NCBI GenBank assembly: GCA_025141015.1 | Contig: CP081098.1 | Span: forward strand, 2,858,501 to 2,922,500 | Direction: 5' to 3' | Length of the DNA: 64,000 nucleotides | Source of the DNA: Rhodobacteraceae bacterium M382 | GTDB taxonomy: Bacteria; Pseudomonadota; Alphaproteobacteria; Rhodobacterales; Rhodobacteraceae | Shown: one piece after another, positions 53,437-63,000 of the stretch | How positions within the stretch are numbered: the first letter of the stretch is position 1 | Layout of the letters: each line of letters opens with the position of its first letter | Position numbers and translations under genes: made by a program | The notes under the pieces: model-generated | Told to the model about the DNA's origin: nothing | Database searches by the model: none | The model's input: only the letters and a program-made list of their open reading frames with translations

Positions 53437-55953
53437 ATGAGACCGGGTTTTGCCCTGTCGCTTTCCTTTGACGGGATTTCGTTGCTGCATCGGGCGGCAG
53501 GCGGATGGCGCTTGGTTGGCGAGGTCGGGCTGGACACTGAGGATCTGGCCAACGATCTGGCGCAATTGCGCACAGATGCCGAGCGGCTGGAACCGGGGCG
53601 TATTACCTGCAAGGTCATCATCCCCAACGAGCAGATCAAATACCTGTCGGTGCCCACCGGGGATCTGGACCGGTCTGCGCGCGAAGACATGGTTTTGGCA
53701 GCGCTCGAAGGGGCAACCCCCTATGCCGTTTCCGACCTGGCGTTTGATCTGTCCCAGGATGGCGATCAGACCCATGTGGCTGCCGTCGCCCGTGAAACCC
53801 TGGACGAGGCCGAAACTTTTGCTGTCGAGCACGGGTTCAACCCGACGTCCTTTGTTGCCGTGCCCGCAGAGAATTCGTATCTGGGCGAACCGCATTTTGG
53901 GTCGTCCCAACATGTCGGCAGCCATCAAGTCGATCCCGATGGAATTGCCGTCGTGGTTATTGGACCGGCCATCTATCCCCAGGATCCGCCGGAGAACGAC
54001 GAAACCGAGCTGCCGAAAATCGACACCCAATCTGATGCCGGGTCACCTGCCCCGGTTGCAGAGTCACCAGCCCCTGCGCTGGACAGCGCTCAGACGACAC
54101 CGGCACAACCGGCCACAGATGAACCCGCTTCCGCGCCTGCGGTGGGCTTTACCAGCCGTCGCAAGAAGCCGGATCAAGGCGCGGCACCATCGCTGCAAGG
54201 CGTCGCGCGCACTTCGGCGGCTCCCGCCCCCACTGTGGCGCAACCGGTTGCTCCACCCGAGAAACCGGCTCTGCGCCCTGCCCCGACACCACCACCTGTA
54301 ACACCACCCAGCGTCGGAATTACATCACCCGATCTGGATGTCCCGCCCGAAGTTGATCCCAAATCCGATGCCCCGGCACAAAATCTGTCCGGGTTCCACA
54401 GTCGGCGCAACACCCCTGTCGACATGTTGCCCGCTCAGGACAGCAAGCCCAAAGCCTATCCGGTCGCCGACGCCCCTCCCGGGGCCACACCGCGCCAGGA
54501 GGCAACCAGCGAAACCGAACGCATGACCCTGTTTGGGGCACGCGATCAGATCAGGGTTGGCGGCAAACCGAAATACCTTGGATTGGTCCTGACCGCTGTT
54601 CTTGTGCTGTTTCTGGCCGTAATCGCCGCATGGGCCACGTTCTTTTCCACAGGTCGCTTGGGTGAATTGTTTGAAGCCCAGCCTGATCCGGCCACACAGT
54701 CACCGCCACAGGTCACACCGGATCCCACCGAGACGGCCCCGGTTGAACCGGCGATTGCGCCACTGGGTGAACCCGCAGAGCCCGTTGCGGCACCCGCGCC
54801 AGCGCTGCCTGATATCGCCAATCTGCCGGCTCCGACCGAAGTGCCCTTGCCCGGGCTGACAGACACTGACACGGCCGTTCTGGATGCGCTGAGCGATCCC
54901 GAACAGGACGCACAGAAGGAAACACTGGACGAAACACCGGACGAAACACTGGGCGAAACTGCCACCACCGAGCAACCGTTCCAGCCGTCTGCCAATGTGG
55001 CACGGTATGCAGCCACCGGCATCTGGGCCGACGCGCCGACGCAGCCCGAAACCCCTTCGGTGATCGGGTTGGATGATCTGTTCATCGCGTCCATCGACCG
55101 CACGGATCTGTCACAGGATTCGGTCGCCTTGCCTGACGCGGCCAGCCTGAATACCGACATTTCCCTGGCTTCGGTCGGATCACCGGCAGCCCAAGGAACC
55201 AGCTTCAGATTGAACGATCAAGGGTTGGTGGATCCCACGCCCGAAGGGACGCTGAGCCCGGATGGGGTTCTGGTGTTTCTGGGAACCCCGCCTGTTCGCC
55301 CACCGCAAACCCCGACCCGTTTCGAAGAGGAACCCGAAACTGATGCGAACCGGGAGCGCCTTGCCGGTTTGCGCCCCCAACTGCGTCCCGAAGACCTGAC
55401 TGAACAAGCCGAACGCGCACAGCTGGGCGGGCTCAGCCGGTCCGAGCTGGCCGGTGTACGCCCCAAGCTGCGTCCCGAAAGCATTCAGCGGCAGGCTGAA
55501 GCATTGGCACAGACTCAGCCCGAACCCGAAACCCCCGCCACGCCCGAAGAAGCAACCGAAATCGTTGGCACAAAGTTGGCTGTGGCTGCGACCGTCAAGC
55601 CCAGAACACGCCCATCGAATATGGCTGCTTTGGTCAAAAAGGCCAGCCGCAACGACCAGTCACAAGCCGCCACAATTGCCCCGGCCACCGTCTCGCCCAA
55701 GATTCCATCTTCGGCCTCGGTGGCGCGCCAAGCCACCTTCCAAAACGCGCTCAACCTGAAGCAGGTCAATTTGATCGGCGTCTACGGATCCCCGTCTGAT
55801 CGCCGGGCTTTGGTCCGGTTGCCCAGTGGCCGCTACAAAAAGGTCAAGGTCGGTGACAATGTGGACGGGGGCAAGGTCGTCGCCATCGGAGACAGCGAAC
55901 TGCGATACCAAAAACGCGGCCGAAACCTGACATTGCGCATCCCCAACGGGTGA
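53437..55953 (+). CDS. GspL/PilM-like to GspC/PilP-like fusion protein (single membrane pass)
   Basis: 838 residues. Residues 1-150 (LSLSFDGISLLHRAAGGWRL, then LEPGRITCKVIIPNEQIKYL, and EDMVLAALEGATPYAVSDLA) resemble the cytoplasmic actin-like part of GspL/PilM. A proline-rich linker follows. A membrane segment is at about 382-405 (YLGLVLTAVLVLFLAVIAAW), then a long periplasmic Pro/Glu/Thr-rich stretch. The last 75 residues (LKQVNLIGVYGSPSDRRALV, RLPSGRYKKVKVGDNVDGGK) resemble the HR domain of GspC or PilP. A duplicated segment occurs (LRPQLRPEDLTEQAE and VRPKLRPESIQRQAE). No secretin, GspE or pilin genes are adjacent. I infer a one-piece inner-membrane scaffold; this is not a named family to me. 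Confidence 0.6.
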   Translation: MRPGFALSLSFDGISLLHRAAGGWRLVGEVGLDTEDLANDLAQLRTDAERLEPGRITCKVIIPNEQIKYLSVPTGDLDRSAREDMVLAALEGATPYAVSDLAFDLSQDGDQTHVAAVARETLDEAETFAVEHGFNPTSFVAVPAENSYLGEPHFGSSQHVGSHQVDPDGIAVVVIGPAIYPQDPPENDETELPKIDTQSDAGSPAPVAESPAPALDSAQTTPAQPATDEPASAPAVGFTSRRKKPDQGAAPSLQGVARTSAAPAPTVAQPVAPPEKPALRPAPTPPPVTPPSVGITSPDLDVPPEVDPKSDAPAQNLSGFHSRRNTPVDMLPAQDSKPKAYPVADAPPGATPRQEATSETERMTLFGARDQIRVGGKPKYLGLVLTAVLVLFLAVIAAWATFFSTGRLGELFEAQPDPATQSPPQVTPDPTETAPVEPAIAPLGEPAEPVAAPAPALPDIANLPAPTEVPLPGLTDTDTAVLDALSDPEQDAQKETLDETPDETLGETATTEQPFQPSANVARYAATGIWADAPTQPETPSVIGLDDLFIASIDRTDLSQDSVALPDAASLNTDISLASVGSPAAQGTSFRLNDQGLVDPTPEGTLSPDGVLVFLGTPPVRPPQTPTRFEEEPETDANRERLAGLRPQLRPEDLTEQAERAQLGGLSRSELAGVRPKLRPESIQRQAEALAQTQPEPETPATPEEATEIVGTKLAVAATVKPRTRPSNMAALVKKASRNDQSQAATIAPATVSPKIPSSASVARQATFQNALNLKQVNLIGVYGSPSDRRALVRLPSGRYKKVKVGDNVDGGKVVAIGDSELRYQKRGRNLTLRIPNG

Positions 55954-56004
55954 TCTGCGCATAATCTGATCCTGTCGCCCGGCCCTCGTGCCGAACAGAA
56001 AAAA

Positions 56005-56036
56005 CCACCGCAAGATCGCGCTTGCGGTGGCTTCAT
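56005..56036. terminator. Bidirectional terminator between convergent genes
   Basis: A 10-bp stem CCACCGCAAG / CTTGCGGTGG (56005-56014, 56021-56030). TTTTTT follows on the minus strand (serving hppD) and a shorter T-rich stretch on the plus strand. Confidence 0.85.
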
Positions 56037-56058
56037 TTCGTCAGCAGTCTTGCCCTGA

Positions 56059-57153
56059 TTACGCAGCTTCGATCTCGCCGCTTTCGATCTGTTCCCGTTC
56101 GATGGATTCGAACAGCGCCTTGAAGTTGCCTTCGCCAAATCCGTCATCACCCTTGCGCTGGATGAATTCGAAAAAGATCGGGCCGATTACGGTTTTCGAA
56201 AAGATCTGCAACAGGATCCGGGTTTCTCCACCATCCACAACGCCCTCGCCATCAATCAGGATGCCGTGTTTCATCAGCTTGTCTTTGGGTTCGTCGTGAC
56301 CCGATACCCGGTCATAGGACATGTCATAATAGGCCTCGTTCGGGCCGGGCATGAATTTGAGCCCTTTTTCGGCGATTGCATCGGTTGCCGAATAGATGTC
56401 ATCGCTACCGACCGCGATATGCTGGATGCCTTCGCCGTTGTATTTCTTCAAATAGGCAACAATCTGGCCGGTCTCGCCGCGATCTTCGTTGATCGGAATG
56501 CGAATGCGGCCACAGGGCGACGTCAGCGCACGGCTGAACAGCCCGGTGAATTTACCCTGAATATCAAAGAAACGGATTTCCTTGAAGTTGAACAGGGACT
56601 CGTAGAAATTGAACCACTTGTCCATGTTGCCCTTGAACACATTGTGGGTCAGATGGTCGAGATAATAGAACCCGTCCCCTGCAGGCTTTGACTGGGTCAG
56701 CCATTCGAATTCTTCATTGTAGGGCGAAGTATCTGAGTATTGGTCGACGAAATACAGCAGCGAGCCGCCGATGCCCTTGATCGCTGGCACGTTCATTGTC
56801 TTGTCGGACGCGTCATAGGGTTCCGCCCCCTTGGACACCGCATGATCATAAGCCGCCTGGGCATCCACAACACGCCACCCCATCGCAGGCGCGCAGGGGC
56901 CGTGCTCTTGGACAAATCGCGCGGCAAAGCTGTCGGTATCGGCATTCAGGATATATGTCACATCTCCCTGCTGCCACAGCTCGACATTCTTGGATTTGTG
57001 ACGACCCGTCAGCGCAAACCCCATGCGGGTAAAGAGATCGCGCAATTCCTGTGGTTCCGGGTGGGCAAATTCGACGAATTCAAACCCATCCGTACCAGTC
57101 GGATTTTCGGCGGAAATGACAGATTTCGGTGCGGTATGCGGGAAAGGACCCAT
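56059..57153 (-). CDS. hppD: 4-Hydroxyphenylpyruvate dioxygenase
   Basis: 364 residues, the usual bacterial size. The N-terminal domain (GFEFVEFAHPEPQELRDLFT) and C-terminal catalytic domain are clear. The iron ligands are in YYLDHLTHNVF, GIQHIAVGSDDIY and the glutamate of IFFEFIQRKGDDGFGEGNFK. It converts 4-hydroxyphenylpyruvate to homogentisate in tyrosine catabolism. The ATG at 57153 is chosen because AGGAG precedes it and the family starts here; upstream Met codons (57177, 57267) would add unrelated residues. The rest of the homogentisate pathway is not in the window. It is divergent from an Lrp-type regulator. Confidence 0.94.
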   Translation of the reverse strand: MGPFPHTAPKSVISAENPTGTDGFEFVEFAHPEPQELRDLFTRMGFALTGRHKSKNVELWQQGDVTYILNADTDSFAARFVQEHGPCAPAMGWRVVDAQAAYDHAVSKGAEPYDASDKTMNVPAIKGIGGSLLYFVDQYSDTSPYNEEFEWLTQSKPAGDGFYYLDHLTHNVFKGNMDKWFNFYESLFNFKEIRFFDIQGKFTGLFSRALTSPCGRIRIPINEDRGETGQIVAYLKKYNGEGIQHIAVGSDDIYSATDAIAEKGLKFMPGPNEAYYDMSYDRVSGHDEPKDKLMKHGILIDGEGVVDGGETRILLQIFSKTVIGPIFFEFIQRKGDDGFGEGNFKALFESIEREQIESGEIEAA

Positions 57154-57260
57154 GGGCGCGGTCTCCTGATTGGACATTTCGATTATCTGACTCAAAAATA
57201 CCCCATTCTCGATGCAGGTTTTGCGCAAAGTGACGCATGTTTCATTACCAATGTGCGGAG

Positions 57261-57282
57261 TTTTCATGATATATCATCAAAA
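57261..57282. promoter_or_regulatory. Palindrome between hppD and the Lrp-type regulator
   Basis: ATGATATATCAT (57266-57277) is a perfect palindrome, flanked symmetrically by TTTT and AAAA one base further out (57261-57264, 57279-57282). This AT-rich symmetric site, 17 bp upstream of the regulator start and 108 bp from hppD, is a likely Lrp-family operator. Confidence 0.65.
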
Positions 57283-57298
57283 ACTGCGGAGATTACGC

Positions 57299-57754
57299 AT
57301 GCTGGACGCTACAGATACCAAACTTCTCGCAGCTTTGCAGAAAAATGCGCATCTCACCGCGCACGAGCTGGGAGAGAGGCTGAACCTTTCGGCCAGTCAG
57401 GCCGGGAGACGACGGCAACGATTGGAAACCGAAGGCTATATTCAAGGGTATTCCGCCCGCTTGGATCCGTCCAAGTTGGGCTTGCATGTGCAGGGGTTTG
57501 TGCAGGTACATCTGAACAGCCATGGCCCGGAACAATCGGCCAGCTTTGCCCGACTGGTGAGCACCCGGTCAGAAATCACCAGCGCCTGGACCATGACTGG
57601 CGACGCCGATTACCTGTTGCGGGTCTATTGCGCCGATCTGCCTGGGCTGAATCGGCTGCTGCACGAAGTCCTGCTCCCCCACCCTGCGGTCGCCCGGGTG
57701 CAAAGCCAGATTGTCATGGACCAATTGAAACGCGACGCGCCGCTACCGACCTGA
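57299..57754 (+). CDS. Lrp/AsnC-family regulator, probable regulator of hppD
   Basis: 151 residues. The helix-turn-helix is LDATDTKLLAALQKNAHLTA followed by HELGERLNLSASQAGRRRQRLE. The RAM domain follows (VQGFVQVHLN, AWTMTGDADYLLRVYCADL). The ATG at 57299 follows GCGGAGATT. Divergence from hppD with the palindromic site in between suggests regulation of tyrosine degradation, probably sensing tyrosine, phenylalanine or a pathway acid. The identity of the effector is inference. Confidence 0.88.
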   Translation: MLDATDTKLLAALQKNAHLTAHELGERLNLSASQAGRRRQRLETEGYIQGYSARLDPSKLGLHVQGFVQVHLNSHGPEQSASFARLVSTRSEITSAWTMTGDADYLLRVYCADLPGLNRLLHEVLLPHPAVARVQSQIVMDQLKRDAPLPT

Positions 57755-57962
57755 GCTGTCTGGGGGGAAATAATGGCAGTGGGTCGATTTCCTGCGCCAA
57801 ACGGGCGTGAATTTTCACATTCCATGCATATGTAAGGACCACAATAGACCACCTGCATCACGAATCCCTACAGACGCAATAATTCCTGTATTATCGGTTG
57901 AGTTTCCGACGCATTGCATCGGATGATCAGACCGAAACTGGCGAACACCAACTGGACCCCTC

Positions 57963-59855
57963 ATGGATGAATTCCTTTATCAGGCTTCAATTTACCTCGC
58001 TGCGGCGGTGATTGCAGTCCCGTTTGCGTCGCGATTAGGTTTGGGGTCCGTTCTGGGATATCTGGCGGCCGGAATCATCATTGGCCCGGTTCTGGGCATG
58101 GTCGGTGCCGAAACCGAAGATTTGCAGCATTTTGCCGAGTTTGGCGTGGTGATGATGTTGTTCCTGATCGGGTTGGAGCTGGAGCCGCGCGCGCTCTGGG
58201 ATATGCGACACCGACTGATCGGGCTGGGCGGTTTGCAAATCCTGTTCAGTACGCTGGCTCTGATGGGGGCGGCGATGGCAACCGGGCAGCCCTGGCAGGC
58301 GTCCCTGGCGATTGGCCTGGCGCTGTCTTTGTCGTCAACCGCGATTGTGCTGCAAACCCTGTCGGAAAAGGGGTTGATGCAAACCAGCGGCGGACGATCC
58401 GCGTTTTCGGTTCTGTTGACCCAGGATATTGCGGTGATCCCGATCCTGGCCTTCTTGCCGCTGTTGGCGGTTGCCCCAGACTTGCAGTTTACCACCGATG
58501 GATCCATTCAGCGCGCAGTTGATGGCGCGGCGCAGCACGGTTCTAGCCATGGCGGCGGTCTGTCCTTGGTCGCGGGATTGCCGGGATGGGCGGTGACGCT
58601 TGTCACCATCGGCGCGGTCGCCTTTATCATTCTGGCTGGAATCTATCTGACCCGACCGCTGTTTCGATATATCCATGCGGCCAACCTGCGCGAGATGTAT
58701 ACCGCGCTGGCGCTGTTGATCGTTGTGGGCATCTCCTTCCTGATGACATTGGTCGGGCTATCCCCGGCCCTGGGGGCGTTTCTGGCTGGCGTGGTTCTGG
58801 CCAACAGCGAATTCCGGCACGAATTGGAAAGCGACCTCACGCCCTTCAAAGGGTTATTGCTGGGTCTGTTTTTCATCACAGTCGGGGCAGGCATCAACTA
58901 CAAGGCGTTTCTGGAAGATCCAGGCGACATGATCGGATTGGCCCTGCTGATTATCGTGGCCAAAGGAACCGTGCTATATTTTGTTGGTCGTGCCTTTGGG
59001 TTGCGGCGGCGGGCCCAATGGTTGTTCACGCTCAGTCTGGCCCAGTCTGGAGAATTTGGCTTTGTTCTCTTGGCCTTCTCGGTTCAACTTAATGTACTTC
59101 CTCAAGTTCTTTCTGAAAAACTGTTGCTGATCGTAGCCCTGTCGATGCTGATCACGCCGCTGTTGTTCATCCTGTATGATCTCATGTCCAAACGGATCTC
59201 TGATCAGAAACCGGAACAGGAACCGGACGAAATCGACGAACAGGGTCCAGTGATCATTGCAGGCATTGGTCGATTTGGGCAGATCGTCAACCGCCTGGTC
59301 CGCGCCAGCGGGTTTCAAACCATTGTTTTGGATAACAATATGGAAGCCATACAATTGATGCGGCGGTTTGGTGTCAAAGGTTTTCTGGGAGATCCCACCC
59401 GCCCCGAGCTGTTGCGCGCCGCAGGTTTGAGCAAGGCCAAAGTGCTGGTCGCCGCCATGGATCAGGCGGAGGAGGTCACAAAGCTGGTCGCCTATGCACG
59501 CCGGCAGCGTCCCGATATACACATTATCGCCCGCGCTTTTGACCGCAATCACGTATACGAATTGTACAAGGCCGGAGCGGATGACATCGTGCGAGAGATG
59601 TTTGACAGCTCGCTGCGCGCGGGACGCTATGTGCTGGAAAATGCCGGACTAAGCGAATATGAGGCCGCCCGCGCCGAACAGACGTTTTACGCCCATGACC
59701 GCAGAACCATGCGAGAGCTTGCACAGCTTTGGCAACCCGGGGTTCATGCCCGCGACAACCCGGCCTATATTGCGCGATCCAACGAACTGGAACGGGATCT
59801 GGAAACTGCCCTGTTGCAGTTGGCCGAAGAGGAAAGCGATCGCAAATCCGCCTGA
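57963..59855 (+). CDS. CPA2-family monovalent cation/proton antiporter (KefB/KefC-like)
   Basis: 630 residues. About 12 membrane segments span residues 1-400 (for example GLGSVLGYLAAGIIIGPVLG, and FLMTLVGLSPALGAFLAGVV). A cytoplasmic nucleotide-binding TrkA-N/KTN domain follows from about residue 428 (GPVIIAGIGRFGQIVNRLVR, then VLDNNMEAIQLMRRFG). It exchanges potassium or sodium for protons across the inner membrane. No glutathione-type activator (KefF/KefG) gene adjoins it. The ribosome site at the ATG is weak. The 208-bp region upstream holds no gene. Confidence 0.9.
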   Translation: MDEFLYQASIYLAAAVIAVPFASRLGLGSVLGYLAAGIIIGPVLGMVGAETEDLQHFAEFGVVMMLFLIGLELEPRALWDMRHRLIGLGGLQILFSTLALMGAAMATGQPWQASLAIGLALSLSSTAIVLQTLSEKGLMQTSGGRSAFSVLLTQDIAVIPILAFLPLLAVAPDLQFTTDGSIQRAVDGAAQHGSSHGGGLSLVAGLPGWAVTLVTIGAVAFIILAGIYLTRPLFRYIHAANLREMYTALALLIVVGISFLMTLVGLSPALGAFLAGVVLANSEFRHELESDLTPFKGLLLGLFFITVGAGINYKAFLEDPGDMIGLALLIIVAKGTVLYFVGRAFGLRRRAQWLFTLSLAQSGEFGFVLLAFSVQLNVLPQVLSEKLLLIVALSMLITPLLFILYDLMSKRISDQKPEQEPDEIDEQGPVIIAGIGRFGQIVNRLVRASGFQTIVLDNNMEAIQLMRRFGVKGFLGDPTRPELLRAAGLSKAKVLVAAMDQAEEVTKLVAYARRQRPDIHIIARAFDRNHVYELYKAGADDIVREMFDSSLRAGRYVLENAGLSEYEAARAEQTFYAHDRRTMRELAQLWQPGVHARDNPAYIARSNELERDLETALLQLAEEESDRKSA

Positions 59856-59926
59856 CCAACTTTCTGACACGGAAACGCGTTCTGGCGACAACATGCGCCC
59901 ACAACCATCTGTTTTATAATGAAAAA

Positions 59927-59951
59927 GGCAGGGCTAGACCGCCCTGCCTTT
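59927..59951. terminator. Bidirectional terminator
   Basis: Stem GGCAGGGC / GCCCTGCC (59927-59934, 59941-59948), loop TAGACC, followed by TTT on the plus strand and by TTTTT on the minus strand. It lies between the convergent antiporter and RTX-Hint genes. Confidence 0.8.
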
Positions 59952-60014
59952 AACCGTATGCCCCGGAGTCACACGAGTGTAGCTGCCCCGCCCGGGGAAC
60001 CCCGCAGACCCAGG

Positions 60015-63000
60015 TTAATGGGTCAGCAGATGTGCTTCGTGTTTCTTCAGCGACCTGCGCGCAGACTGATAGGATTCCAGCCCTTCGCGGGTACGCAGCT
60101 CTGGGAACAGTTCAAAGATCTCGTTGCGCTGTGCGTTGCCCAGACCGTCCATGGTCTGATCACCCGGCTGGAAGCTTTCGGTCCAGGCCCCATCCGACAA
60201 CACCACTTCGTGCTGGTCGAACATGAAGTGGATGTAGGTCACTGTTGAGACCTCGACCACATCGACCCCTTCGAGACCGGTCAGATGTTTGGCCGCGACC
60301 AGAACTTCGCGCTCTTCGAAATACAGCGTTGTCTTGTCGTTGGCCACCAGCACCCGGTGGTTGGGGCTGACCATCATGTCACGTTCCGGCAGACCATTGC
60401 CCAAGGCACCTTCGCGGATCAGAACCGGGTTCAGGTGTTCCGCACGTGCCAGCTCTTTGCCTTGCATCGTCCGCGACCCCAACCAACGGATCGCCTGGAT
60501 ACCATTGTCGCGGGTGATGACGCGATCACCGATCTGAAGGTCCTCGACACGCCGTTCGCCTTTGGGGGTCGCAATCAAAGTTCCAGGTGTGAAGCAGGGA
60601 ACAATAACCGATTCAATCTCTGAGAAGATTGTCGTTCCGGTTTCGGCACCCGTGGAGTCAAAGAAGCGGACTGTCCCGGCTTCGGGATCGGTCGGGTCGT
60701 ATTCAACCGTCAGCGAGCCGCCAGGATTGGCTGCCTCGGCAGCCCCGGTCAGGTCCAGCGTATCAATGTCCAGACCGTCGGCATCTTCGCCGCCTGCAAT
60801 GACTTCGCCCTGACCGACGTTGTTGAACGTGTCGTCACCCAGTCCCCCCAGCAACAGGTCGCCGCCGTCATCGGGGTCGTCATTGCCACCCGAAATGACA
60901 TCGTCACCTTCACCGCCGAACAGAATGTCGCGACCTGCACCACCATCGATGGTGTCATCGCCAGCGCCACCATCAATCGCGTCGCCGCCGCCGTCGCCAT
61001 ACAGCTCGTCGTTGCCTTCGCCACCAAAGATGACATCGGTATCATCGCGGCCATGCACTGTGTCGTCACCGTCACCAGCAACGATAACGTCCTGTTCATC
61101 AACCAGCGGGGGCACGGCATCGTCATTGTCGACGCGGTCCAGTTCCGGATCACCCAGATACCCCAGGTCGATATCGTCATCGCCAGATGTACCTTCAACC
61201 ACACCATCAATCGCCGTGGTCCCGGGACCACCTGGACCACCCGGTGTACCCGATGACGTAACCGGTGTCGCAGTCCCGATAACCAGCGCATTTTCAATCT
61301 CGCTGAATTCGGCCGTTCCGGCGACAGTCAGATCGTCATTATAAAAGGTAACGATCCCGGATTCCGTCGATGGATCGTCATCGGTATATGCAATCGTAGC
61401 AAGCCCTTGGGCGATCATTGTGTCGAGGTCATCGCCGCCTTCGCCGCCGATGATCACATCCCCAATGCCAGCACCGATGATGTCGCGGTCATCGCCCCCG
61501 TCCAGGGTATCCGCGCCTTCGCCACCCAGCAGGGTGTCATCGCCGGTCCCGCCGTCAATGGTATCATTGCCCTGACGTCCCAGCAGCAGGTCGTCGCCTG
61601 CATCACCGTGGATTTCGTCTTCGTCGATGCCACCGTCTACGTAGTCATTGCCAGCACCACCAGACAGGACATCGTCGTCGTCCTGACCAAAGATGACGTC
61701 ATCGCCGTCTCCGCCGTCAATCACGTCCATACCATTGGTTGGATCTGGATCCGCCAGCGCTCCGGGCAGGTCATCGACGATGTTCAGGGCATCCGGGAAC
61801 ACCGGATCCAGACCACCATAGATGGTATCGGCACCGGTTCCGCCGTCGATGGTATCGGCTCCTTCGCCGCCAATGATGACGTCATCATCTGCACCGCCAT
61901 CAATGAGGTCGTCGTCGATCCCACCATCAATCGAGTCATTGCCTGCCCCGCCGTCGATCACGTCGTTGTCGTCACCGGTCAGAATGGTGTCATTTCCGTC
62001 GCCACCGCTGACAGTGTCGCGATCGTCAAAAATGTCACCGTCGGCCGGGACGAACGGAATATTGGGCGTCGTGCCGGTATACCCGTCAAATCCGCGGTCG
62101 GGCAGCGGTACAGGTTCATTGCCCCGCGTATCGATCATGTCGTCGCCGTCGCCGCCATCAACGCTGTCAGACCCGTCGCCACCGGTCAGGTCATCATCAC
62201 CGCCATTGCCGACAATGGTGTCATCGCCATCGCCGCCATCAATCGTGTCATCGCCGTCGACGCCGGTGCTGGGTGTTGCGACATCAAAGAACACATCGGT
62301 GACCGTGATGATCGTGGGTTCCACACCCACCTGAGCGTGGTCGATTTCGATTTTGGACACCGGCCCGGAAATTGTCACCAGCAACGAATAATCCGGCAAG
62401 CTCGCGCCAGCATATCCCCCTTGGCTGGTGCCTGTATCGTCGCCCGGCACTGCATCATCATCGCTGAGCGTGACGCGGGGGCCATTCCCCAGAACAACGG
62501 TGATCGGATCACCGGCCTCGTCAAAGGCGCGGACGCTCACCTGTCCATGCCCGTCAATGTCATTGATACGGAACGACACATTGGAAACAGACTCGGAGAA
62601 TTCCAGACAATGCACGGCTTCGTCGCCGTCATTGTTCAGATAGGACGCCATCGCGCTGCCGGAATTGGCCGGGGCACCGCCGGTATCAATATTGCCAGTG
62701 GCCTGCTCTTCGGTCGTGAACGTCGCATCAGATCCCGTCGGGGCAACCGTATTGGTATAGGTCACGTTTACCGAACCGGTATCCTGTGTCAGACCACCGC
62801 CCAGGTCGTCGCCTTCGCTATAGACCGTGGCATCGCCCTGCGTTGTACCTTCGTTCCACAACAGCGCTTCGCGGACGGAACCACCGGCACCGCCACCGGG
62901 GGCACTCTGGTCTCCATACAGCGCGTCGTCGCCTTCTTCGCCGTGCAGCTCGTCACTGCCGCCGCCGCCATAAACTTCGTCATCGCCAACTCCGGCATAG

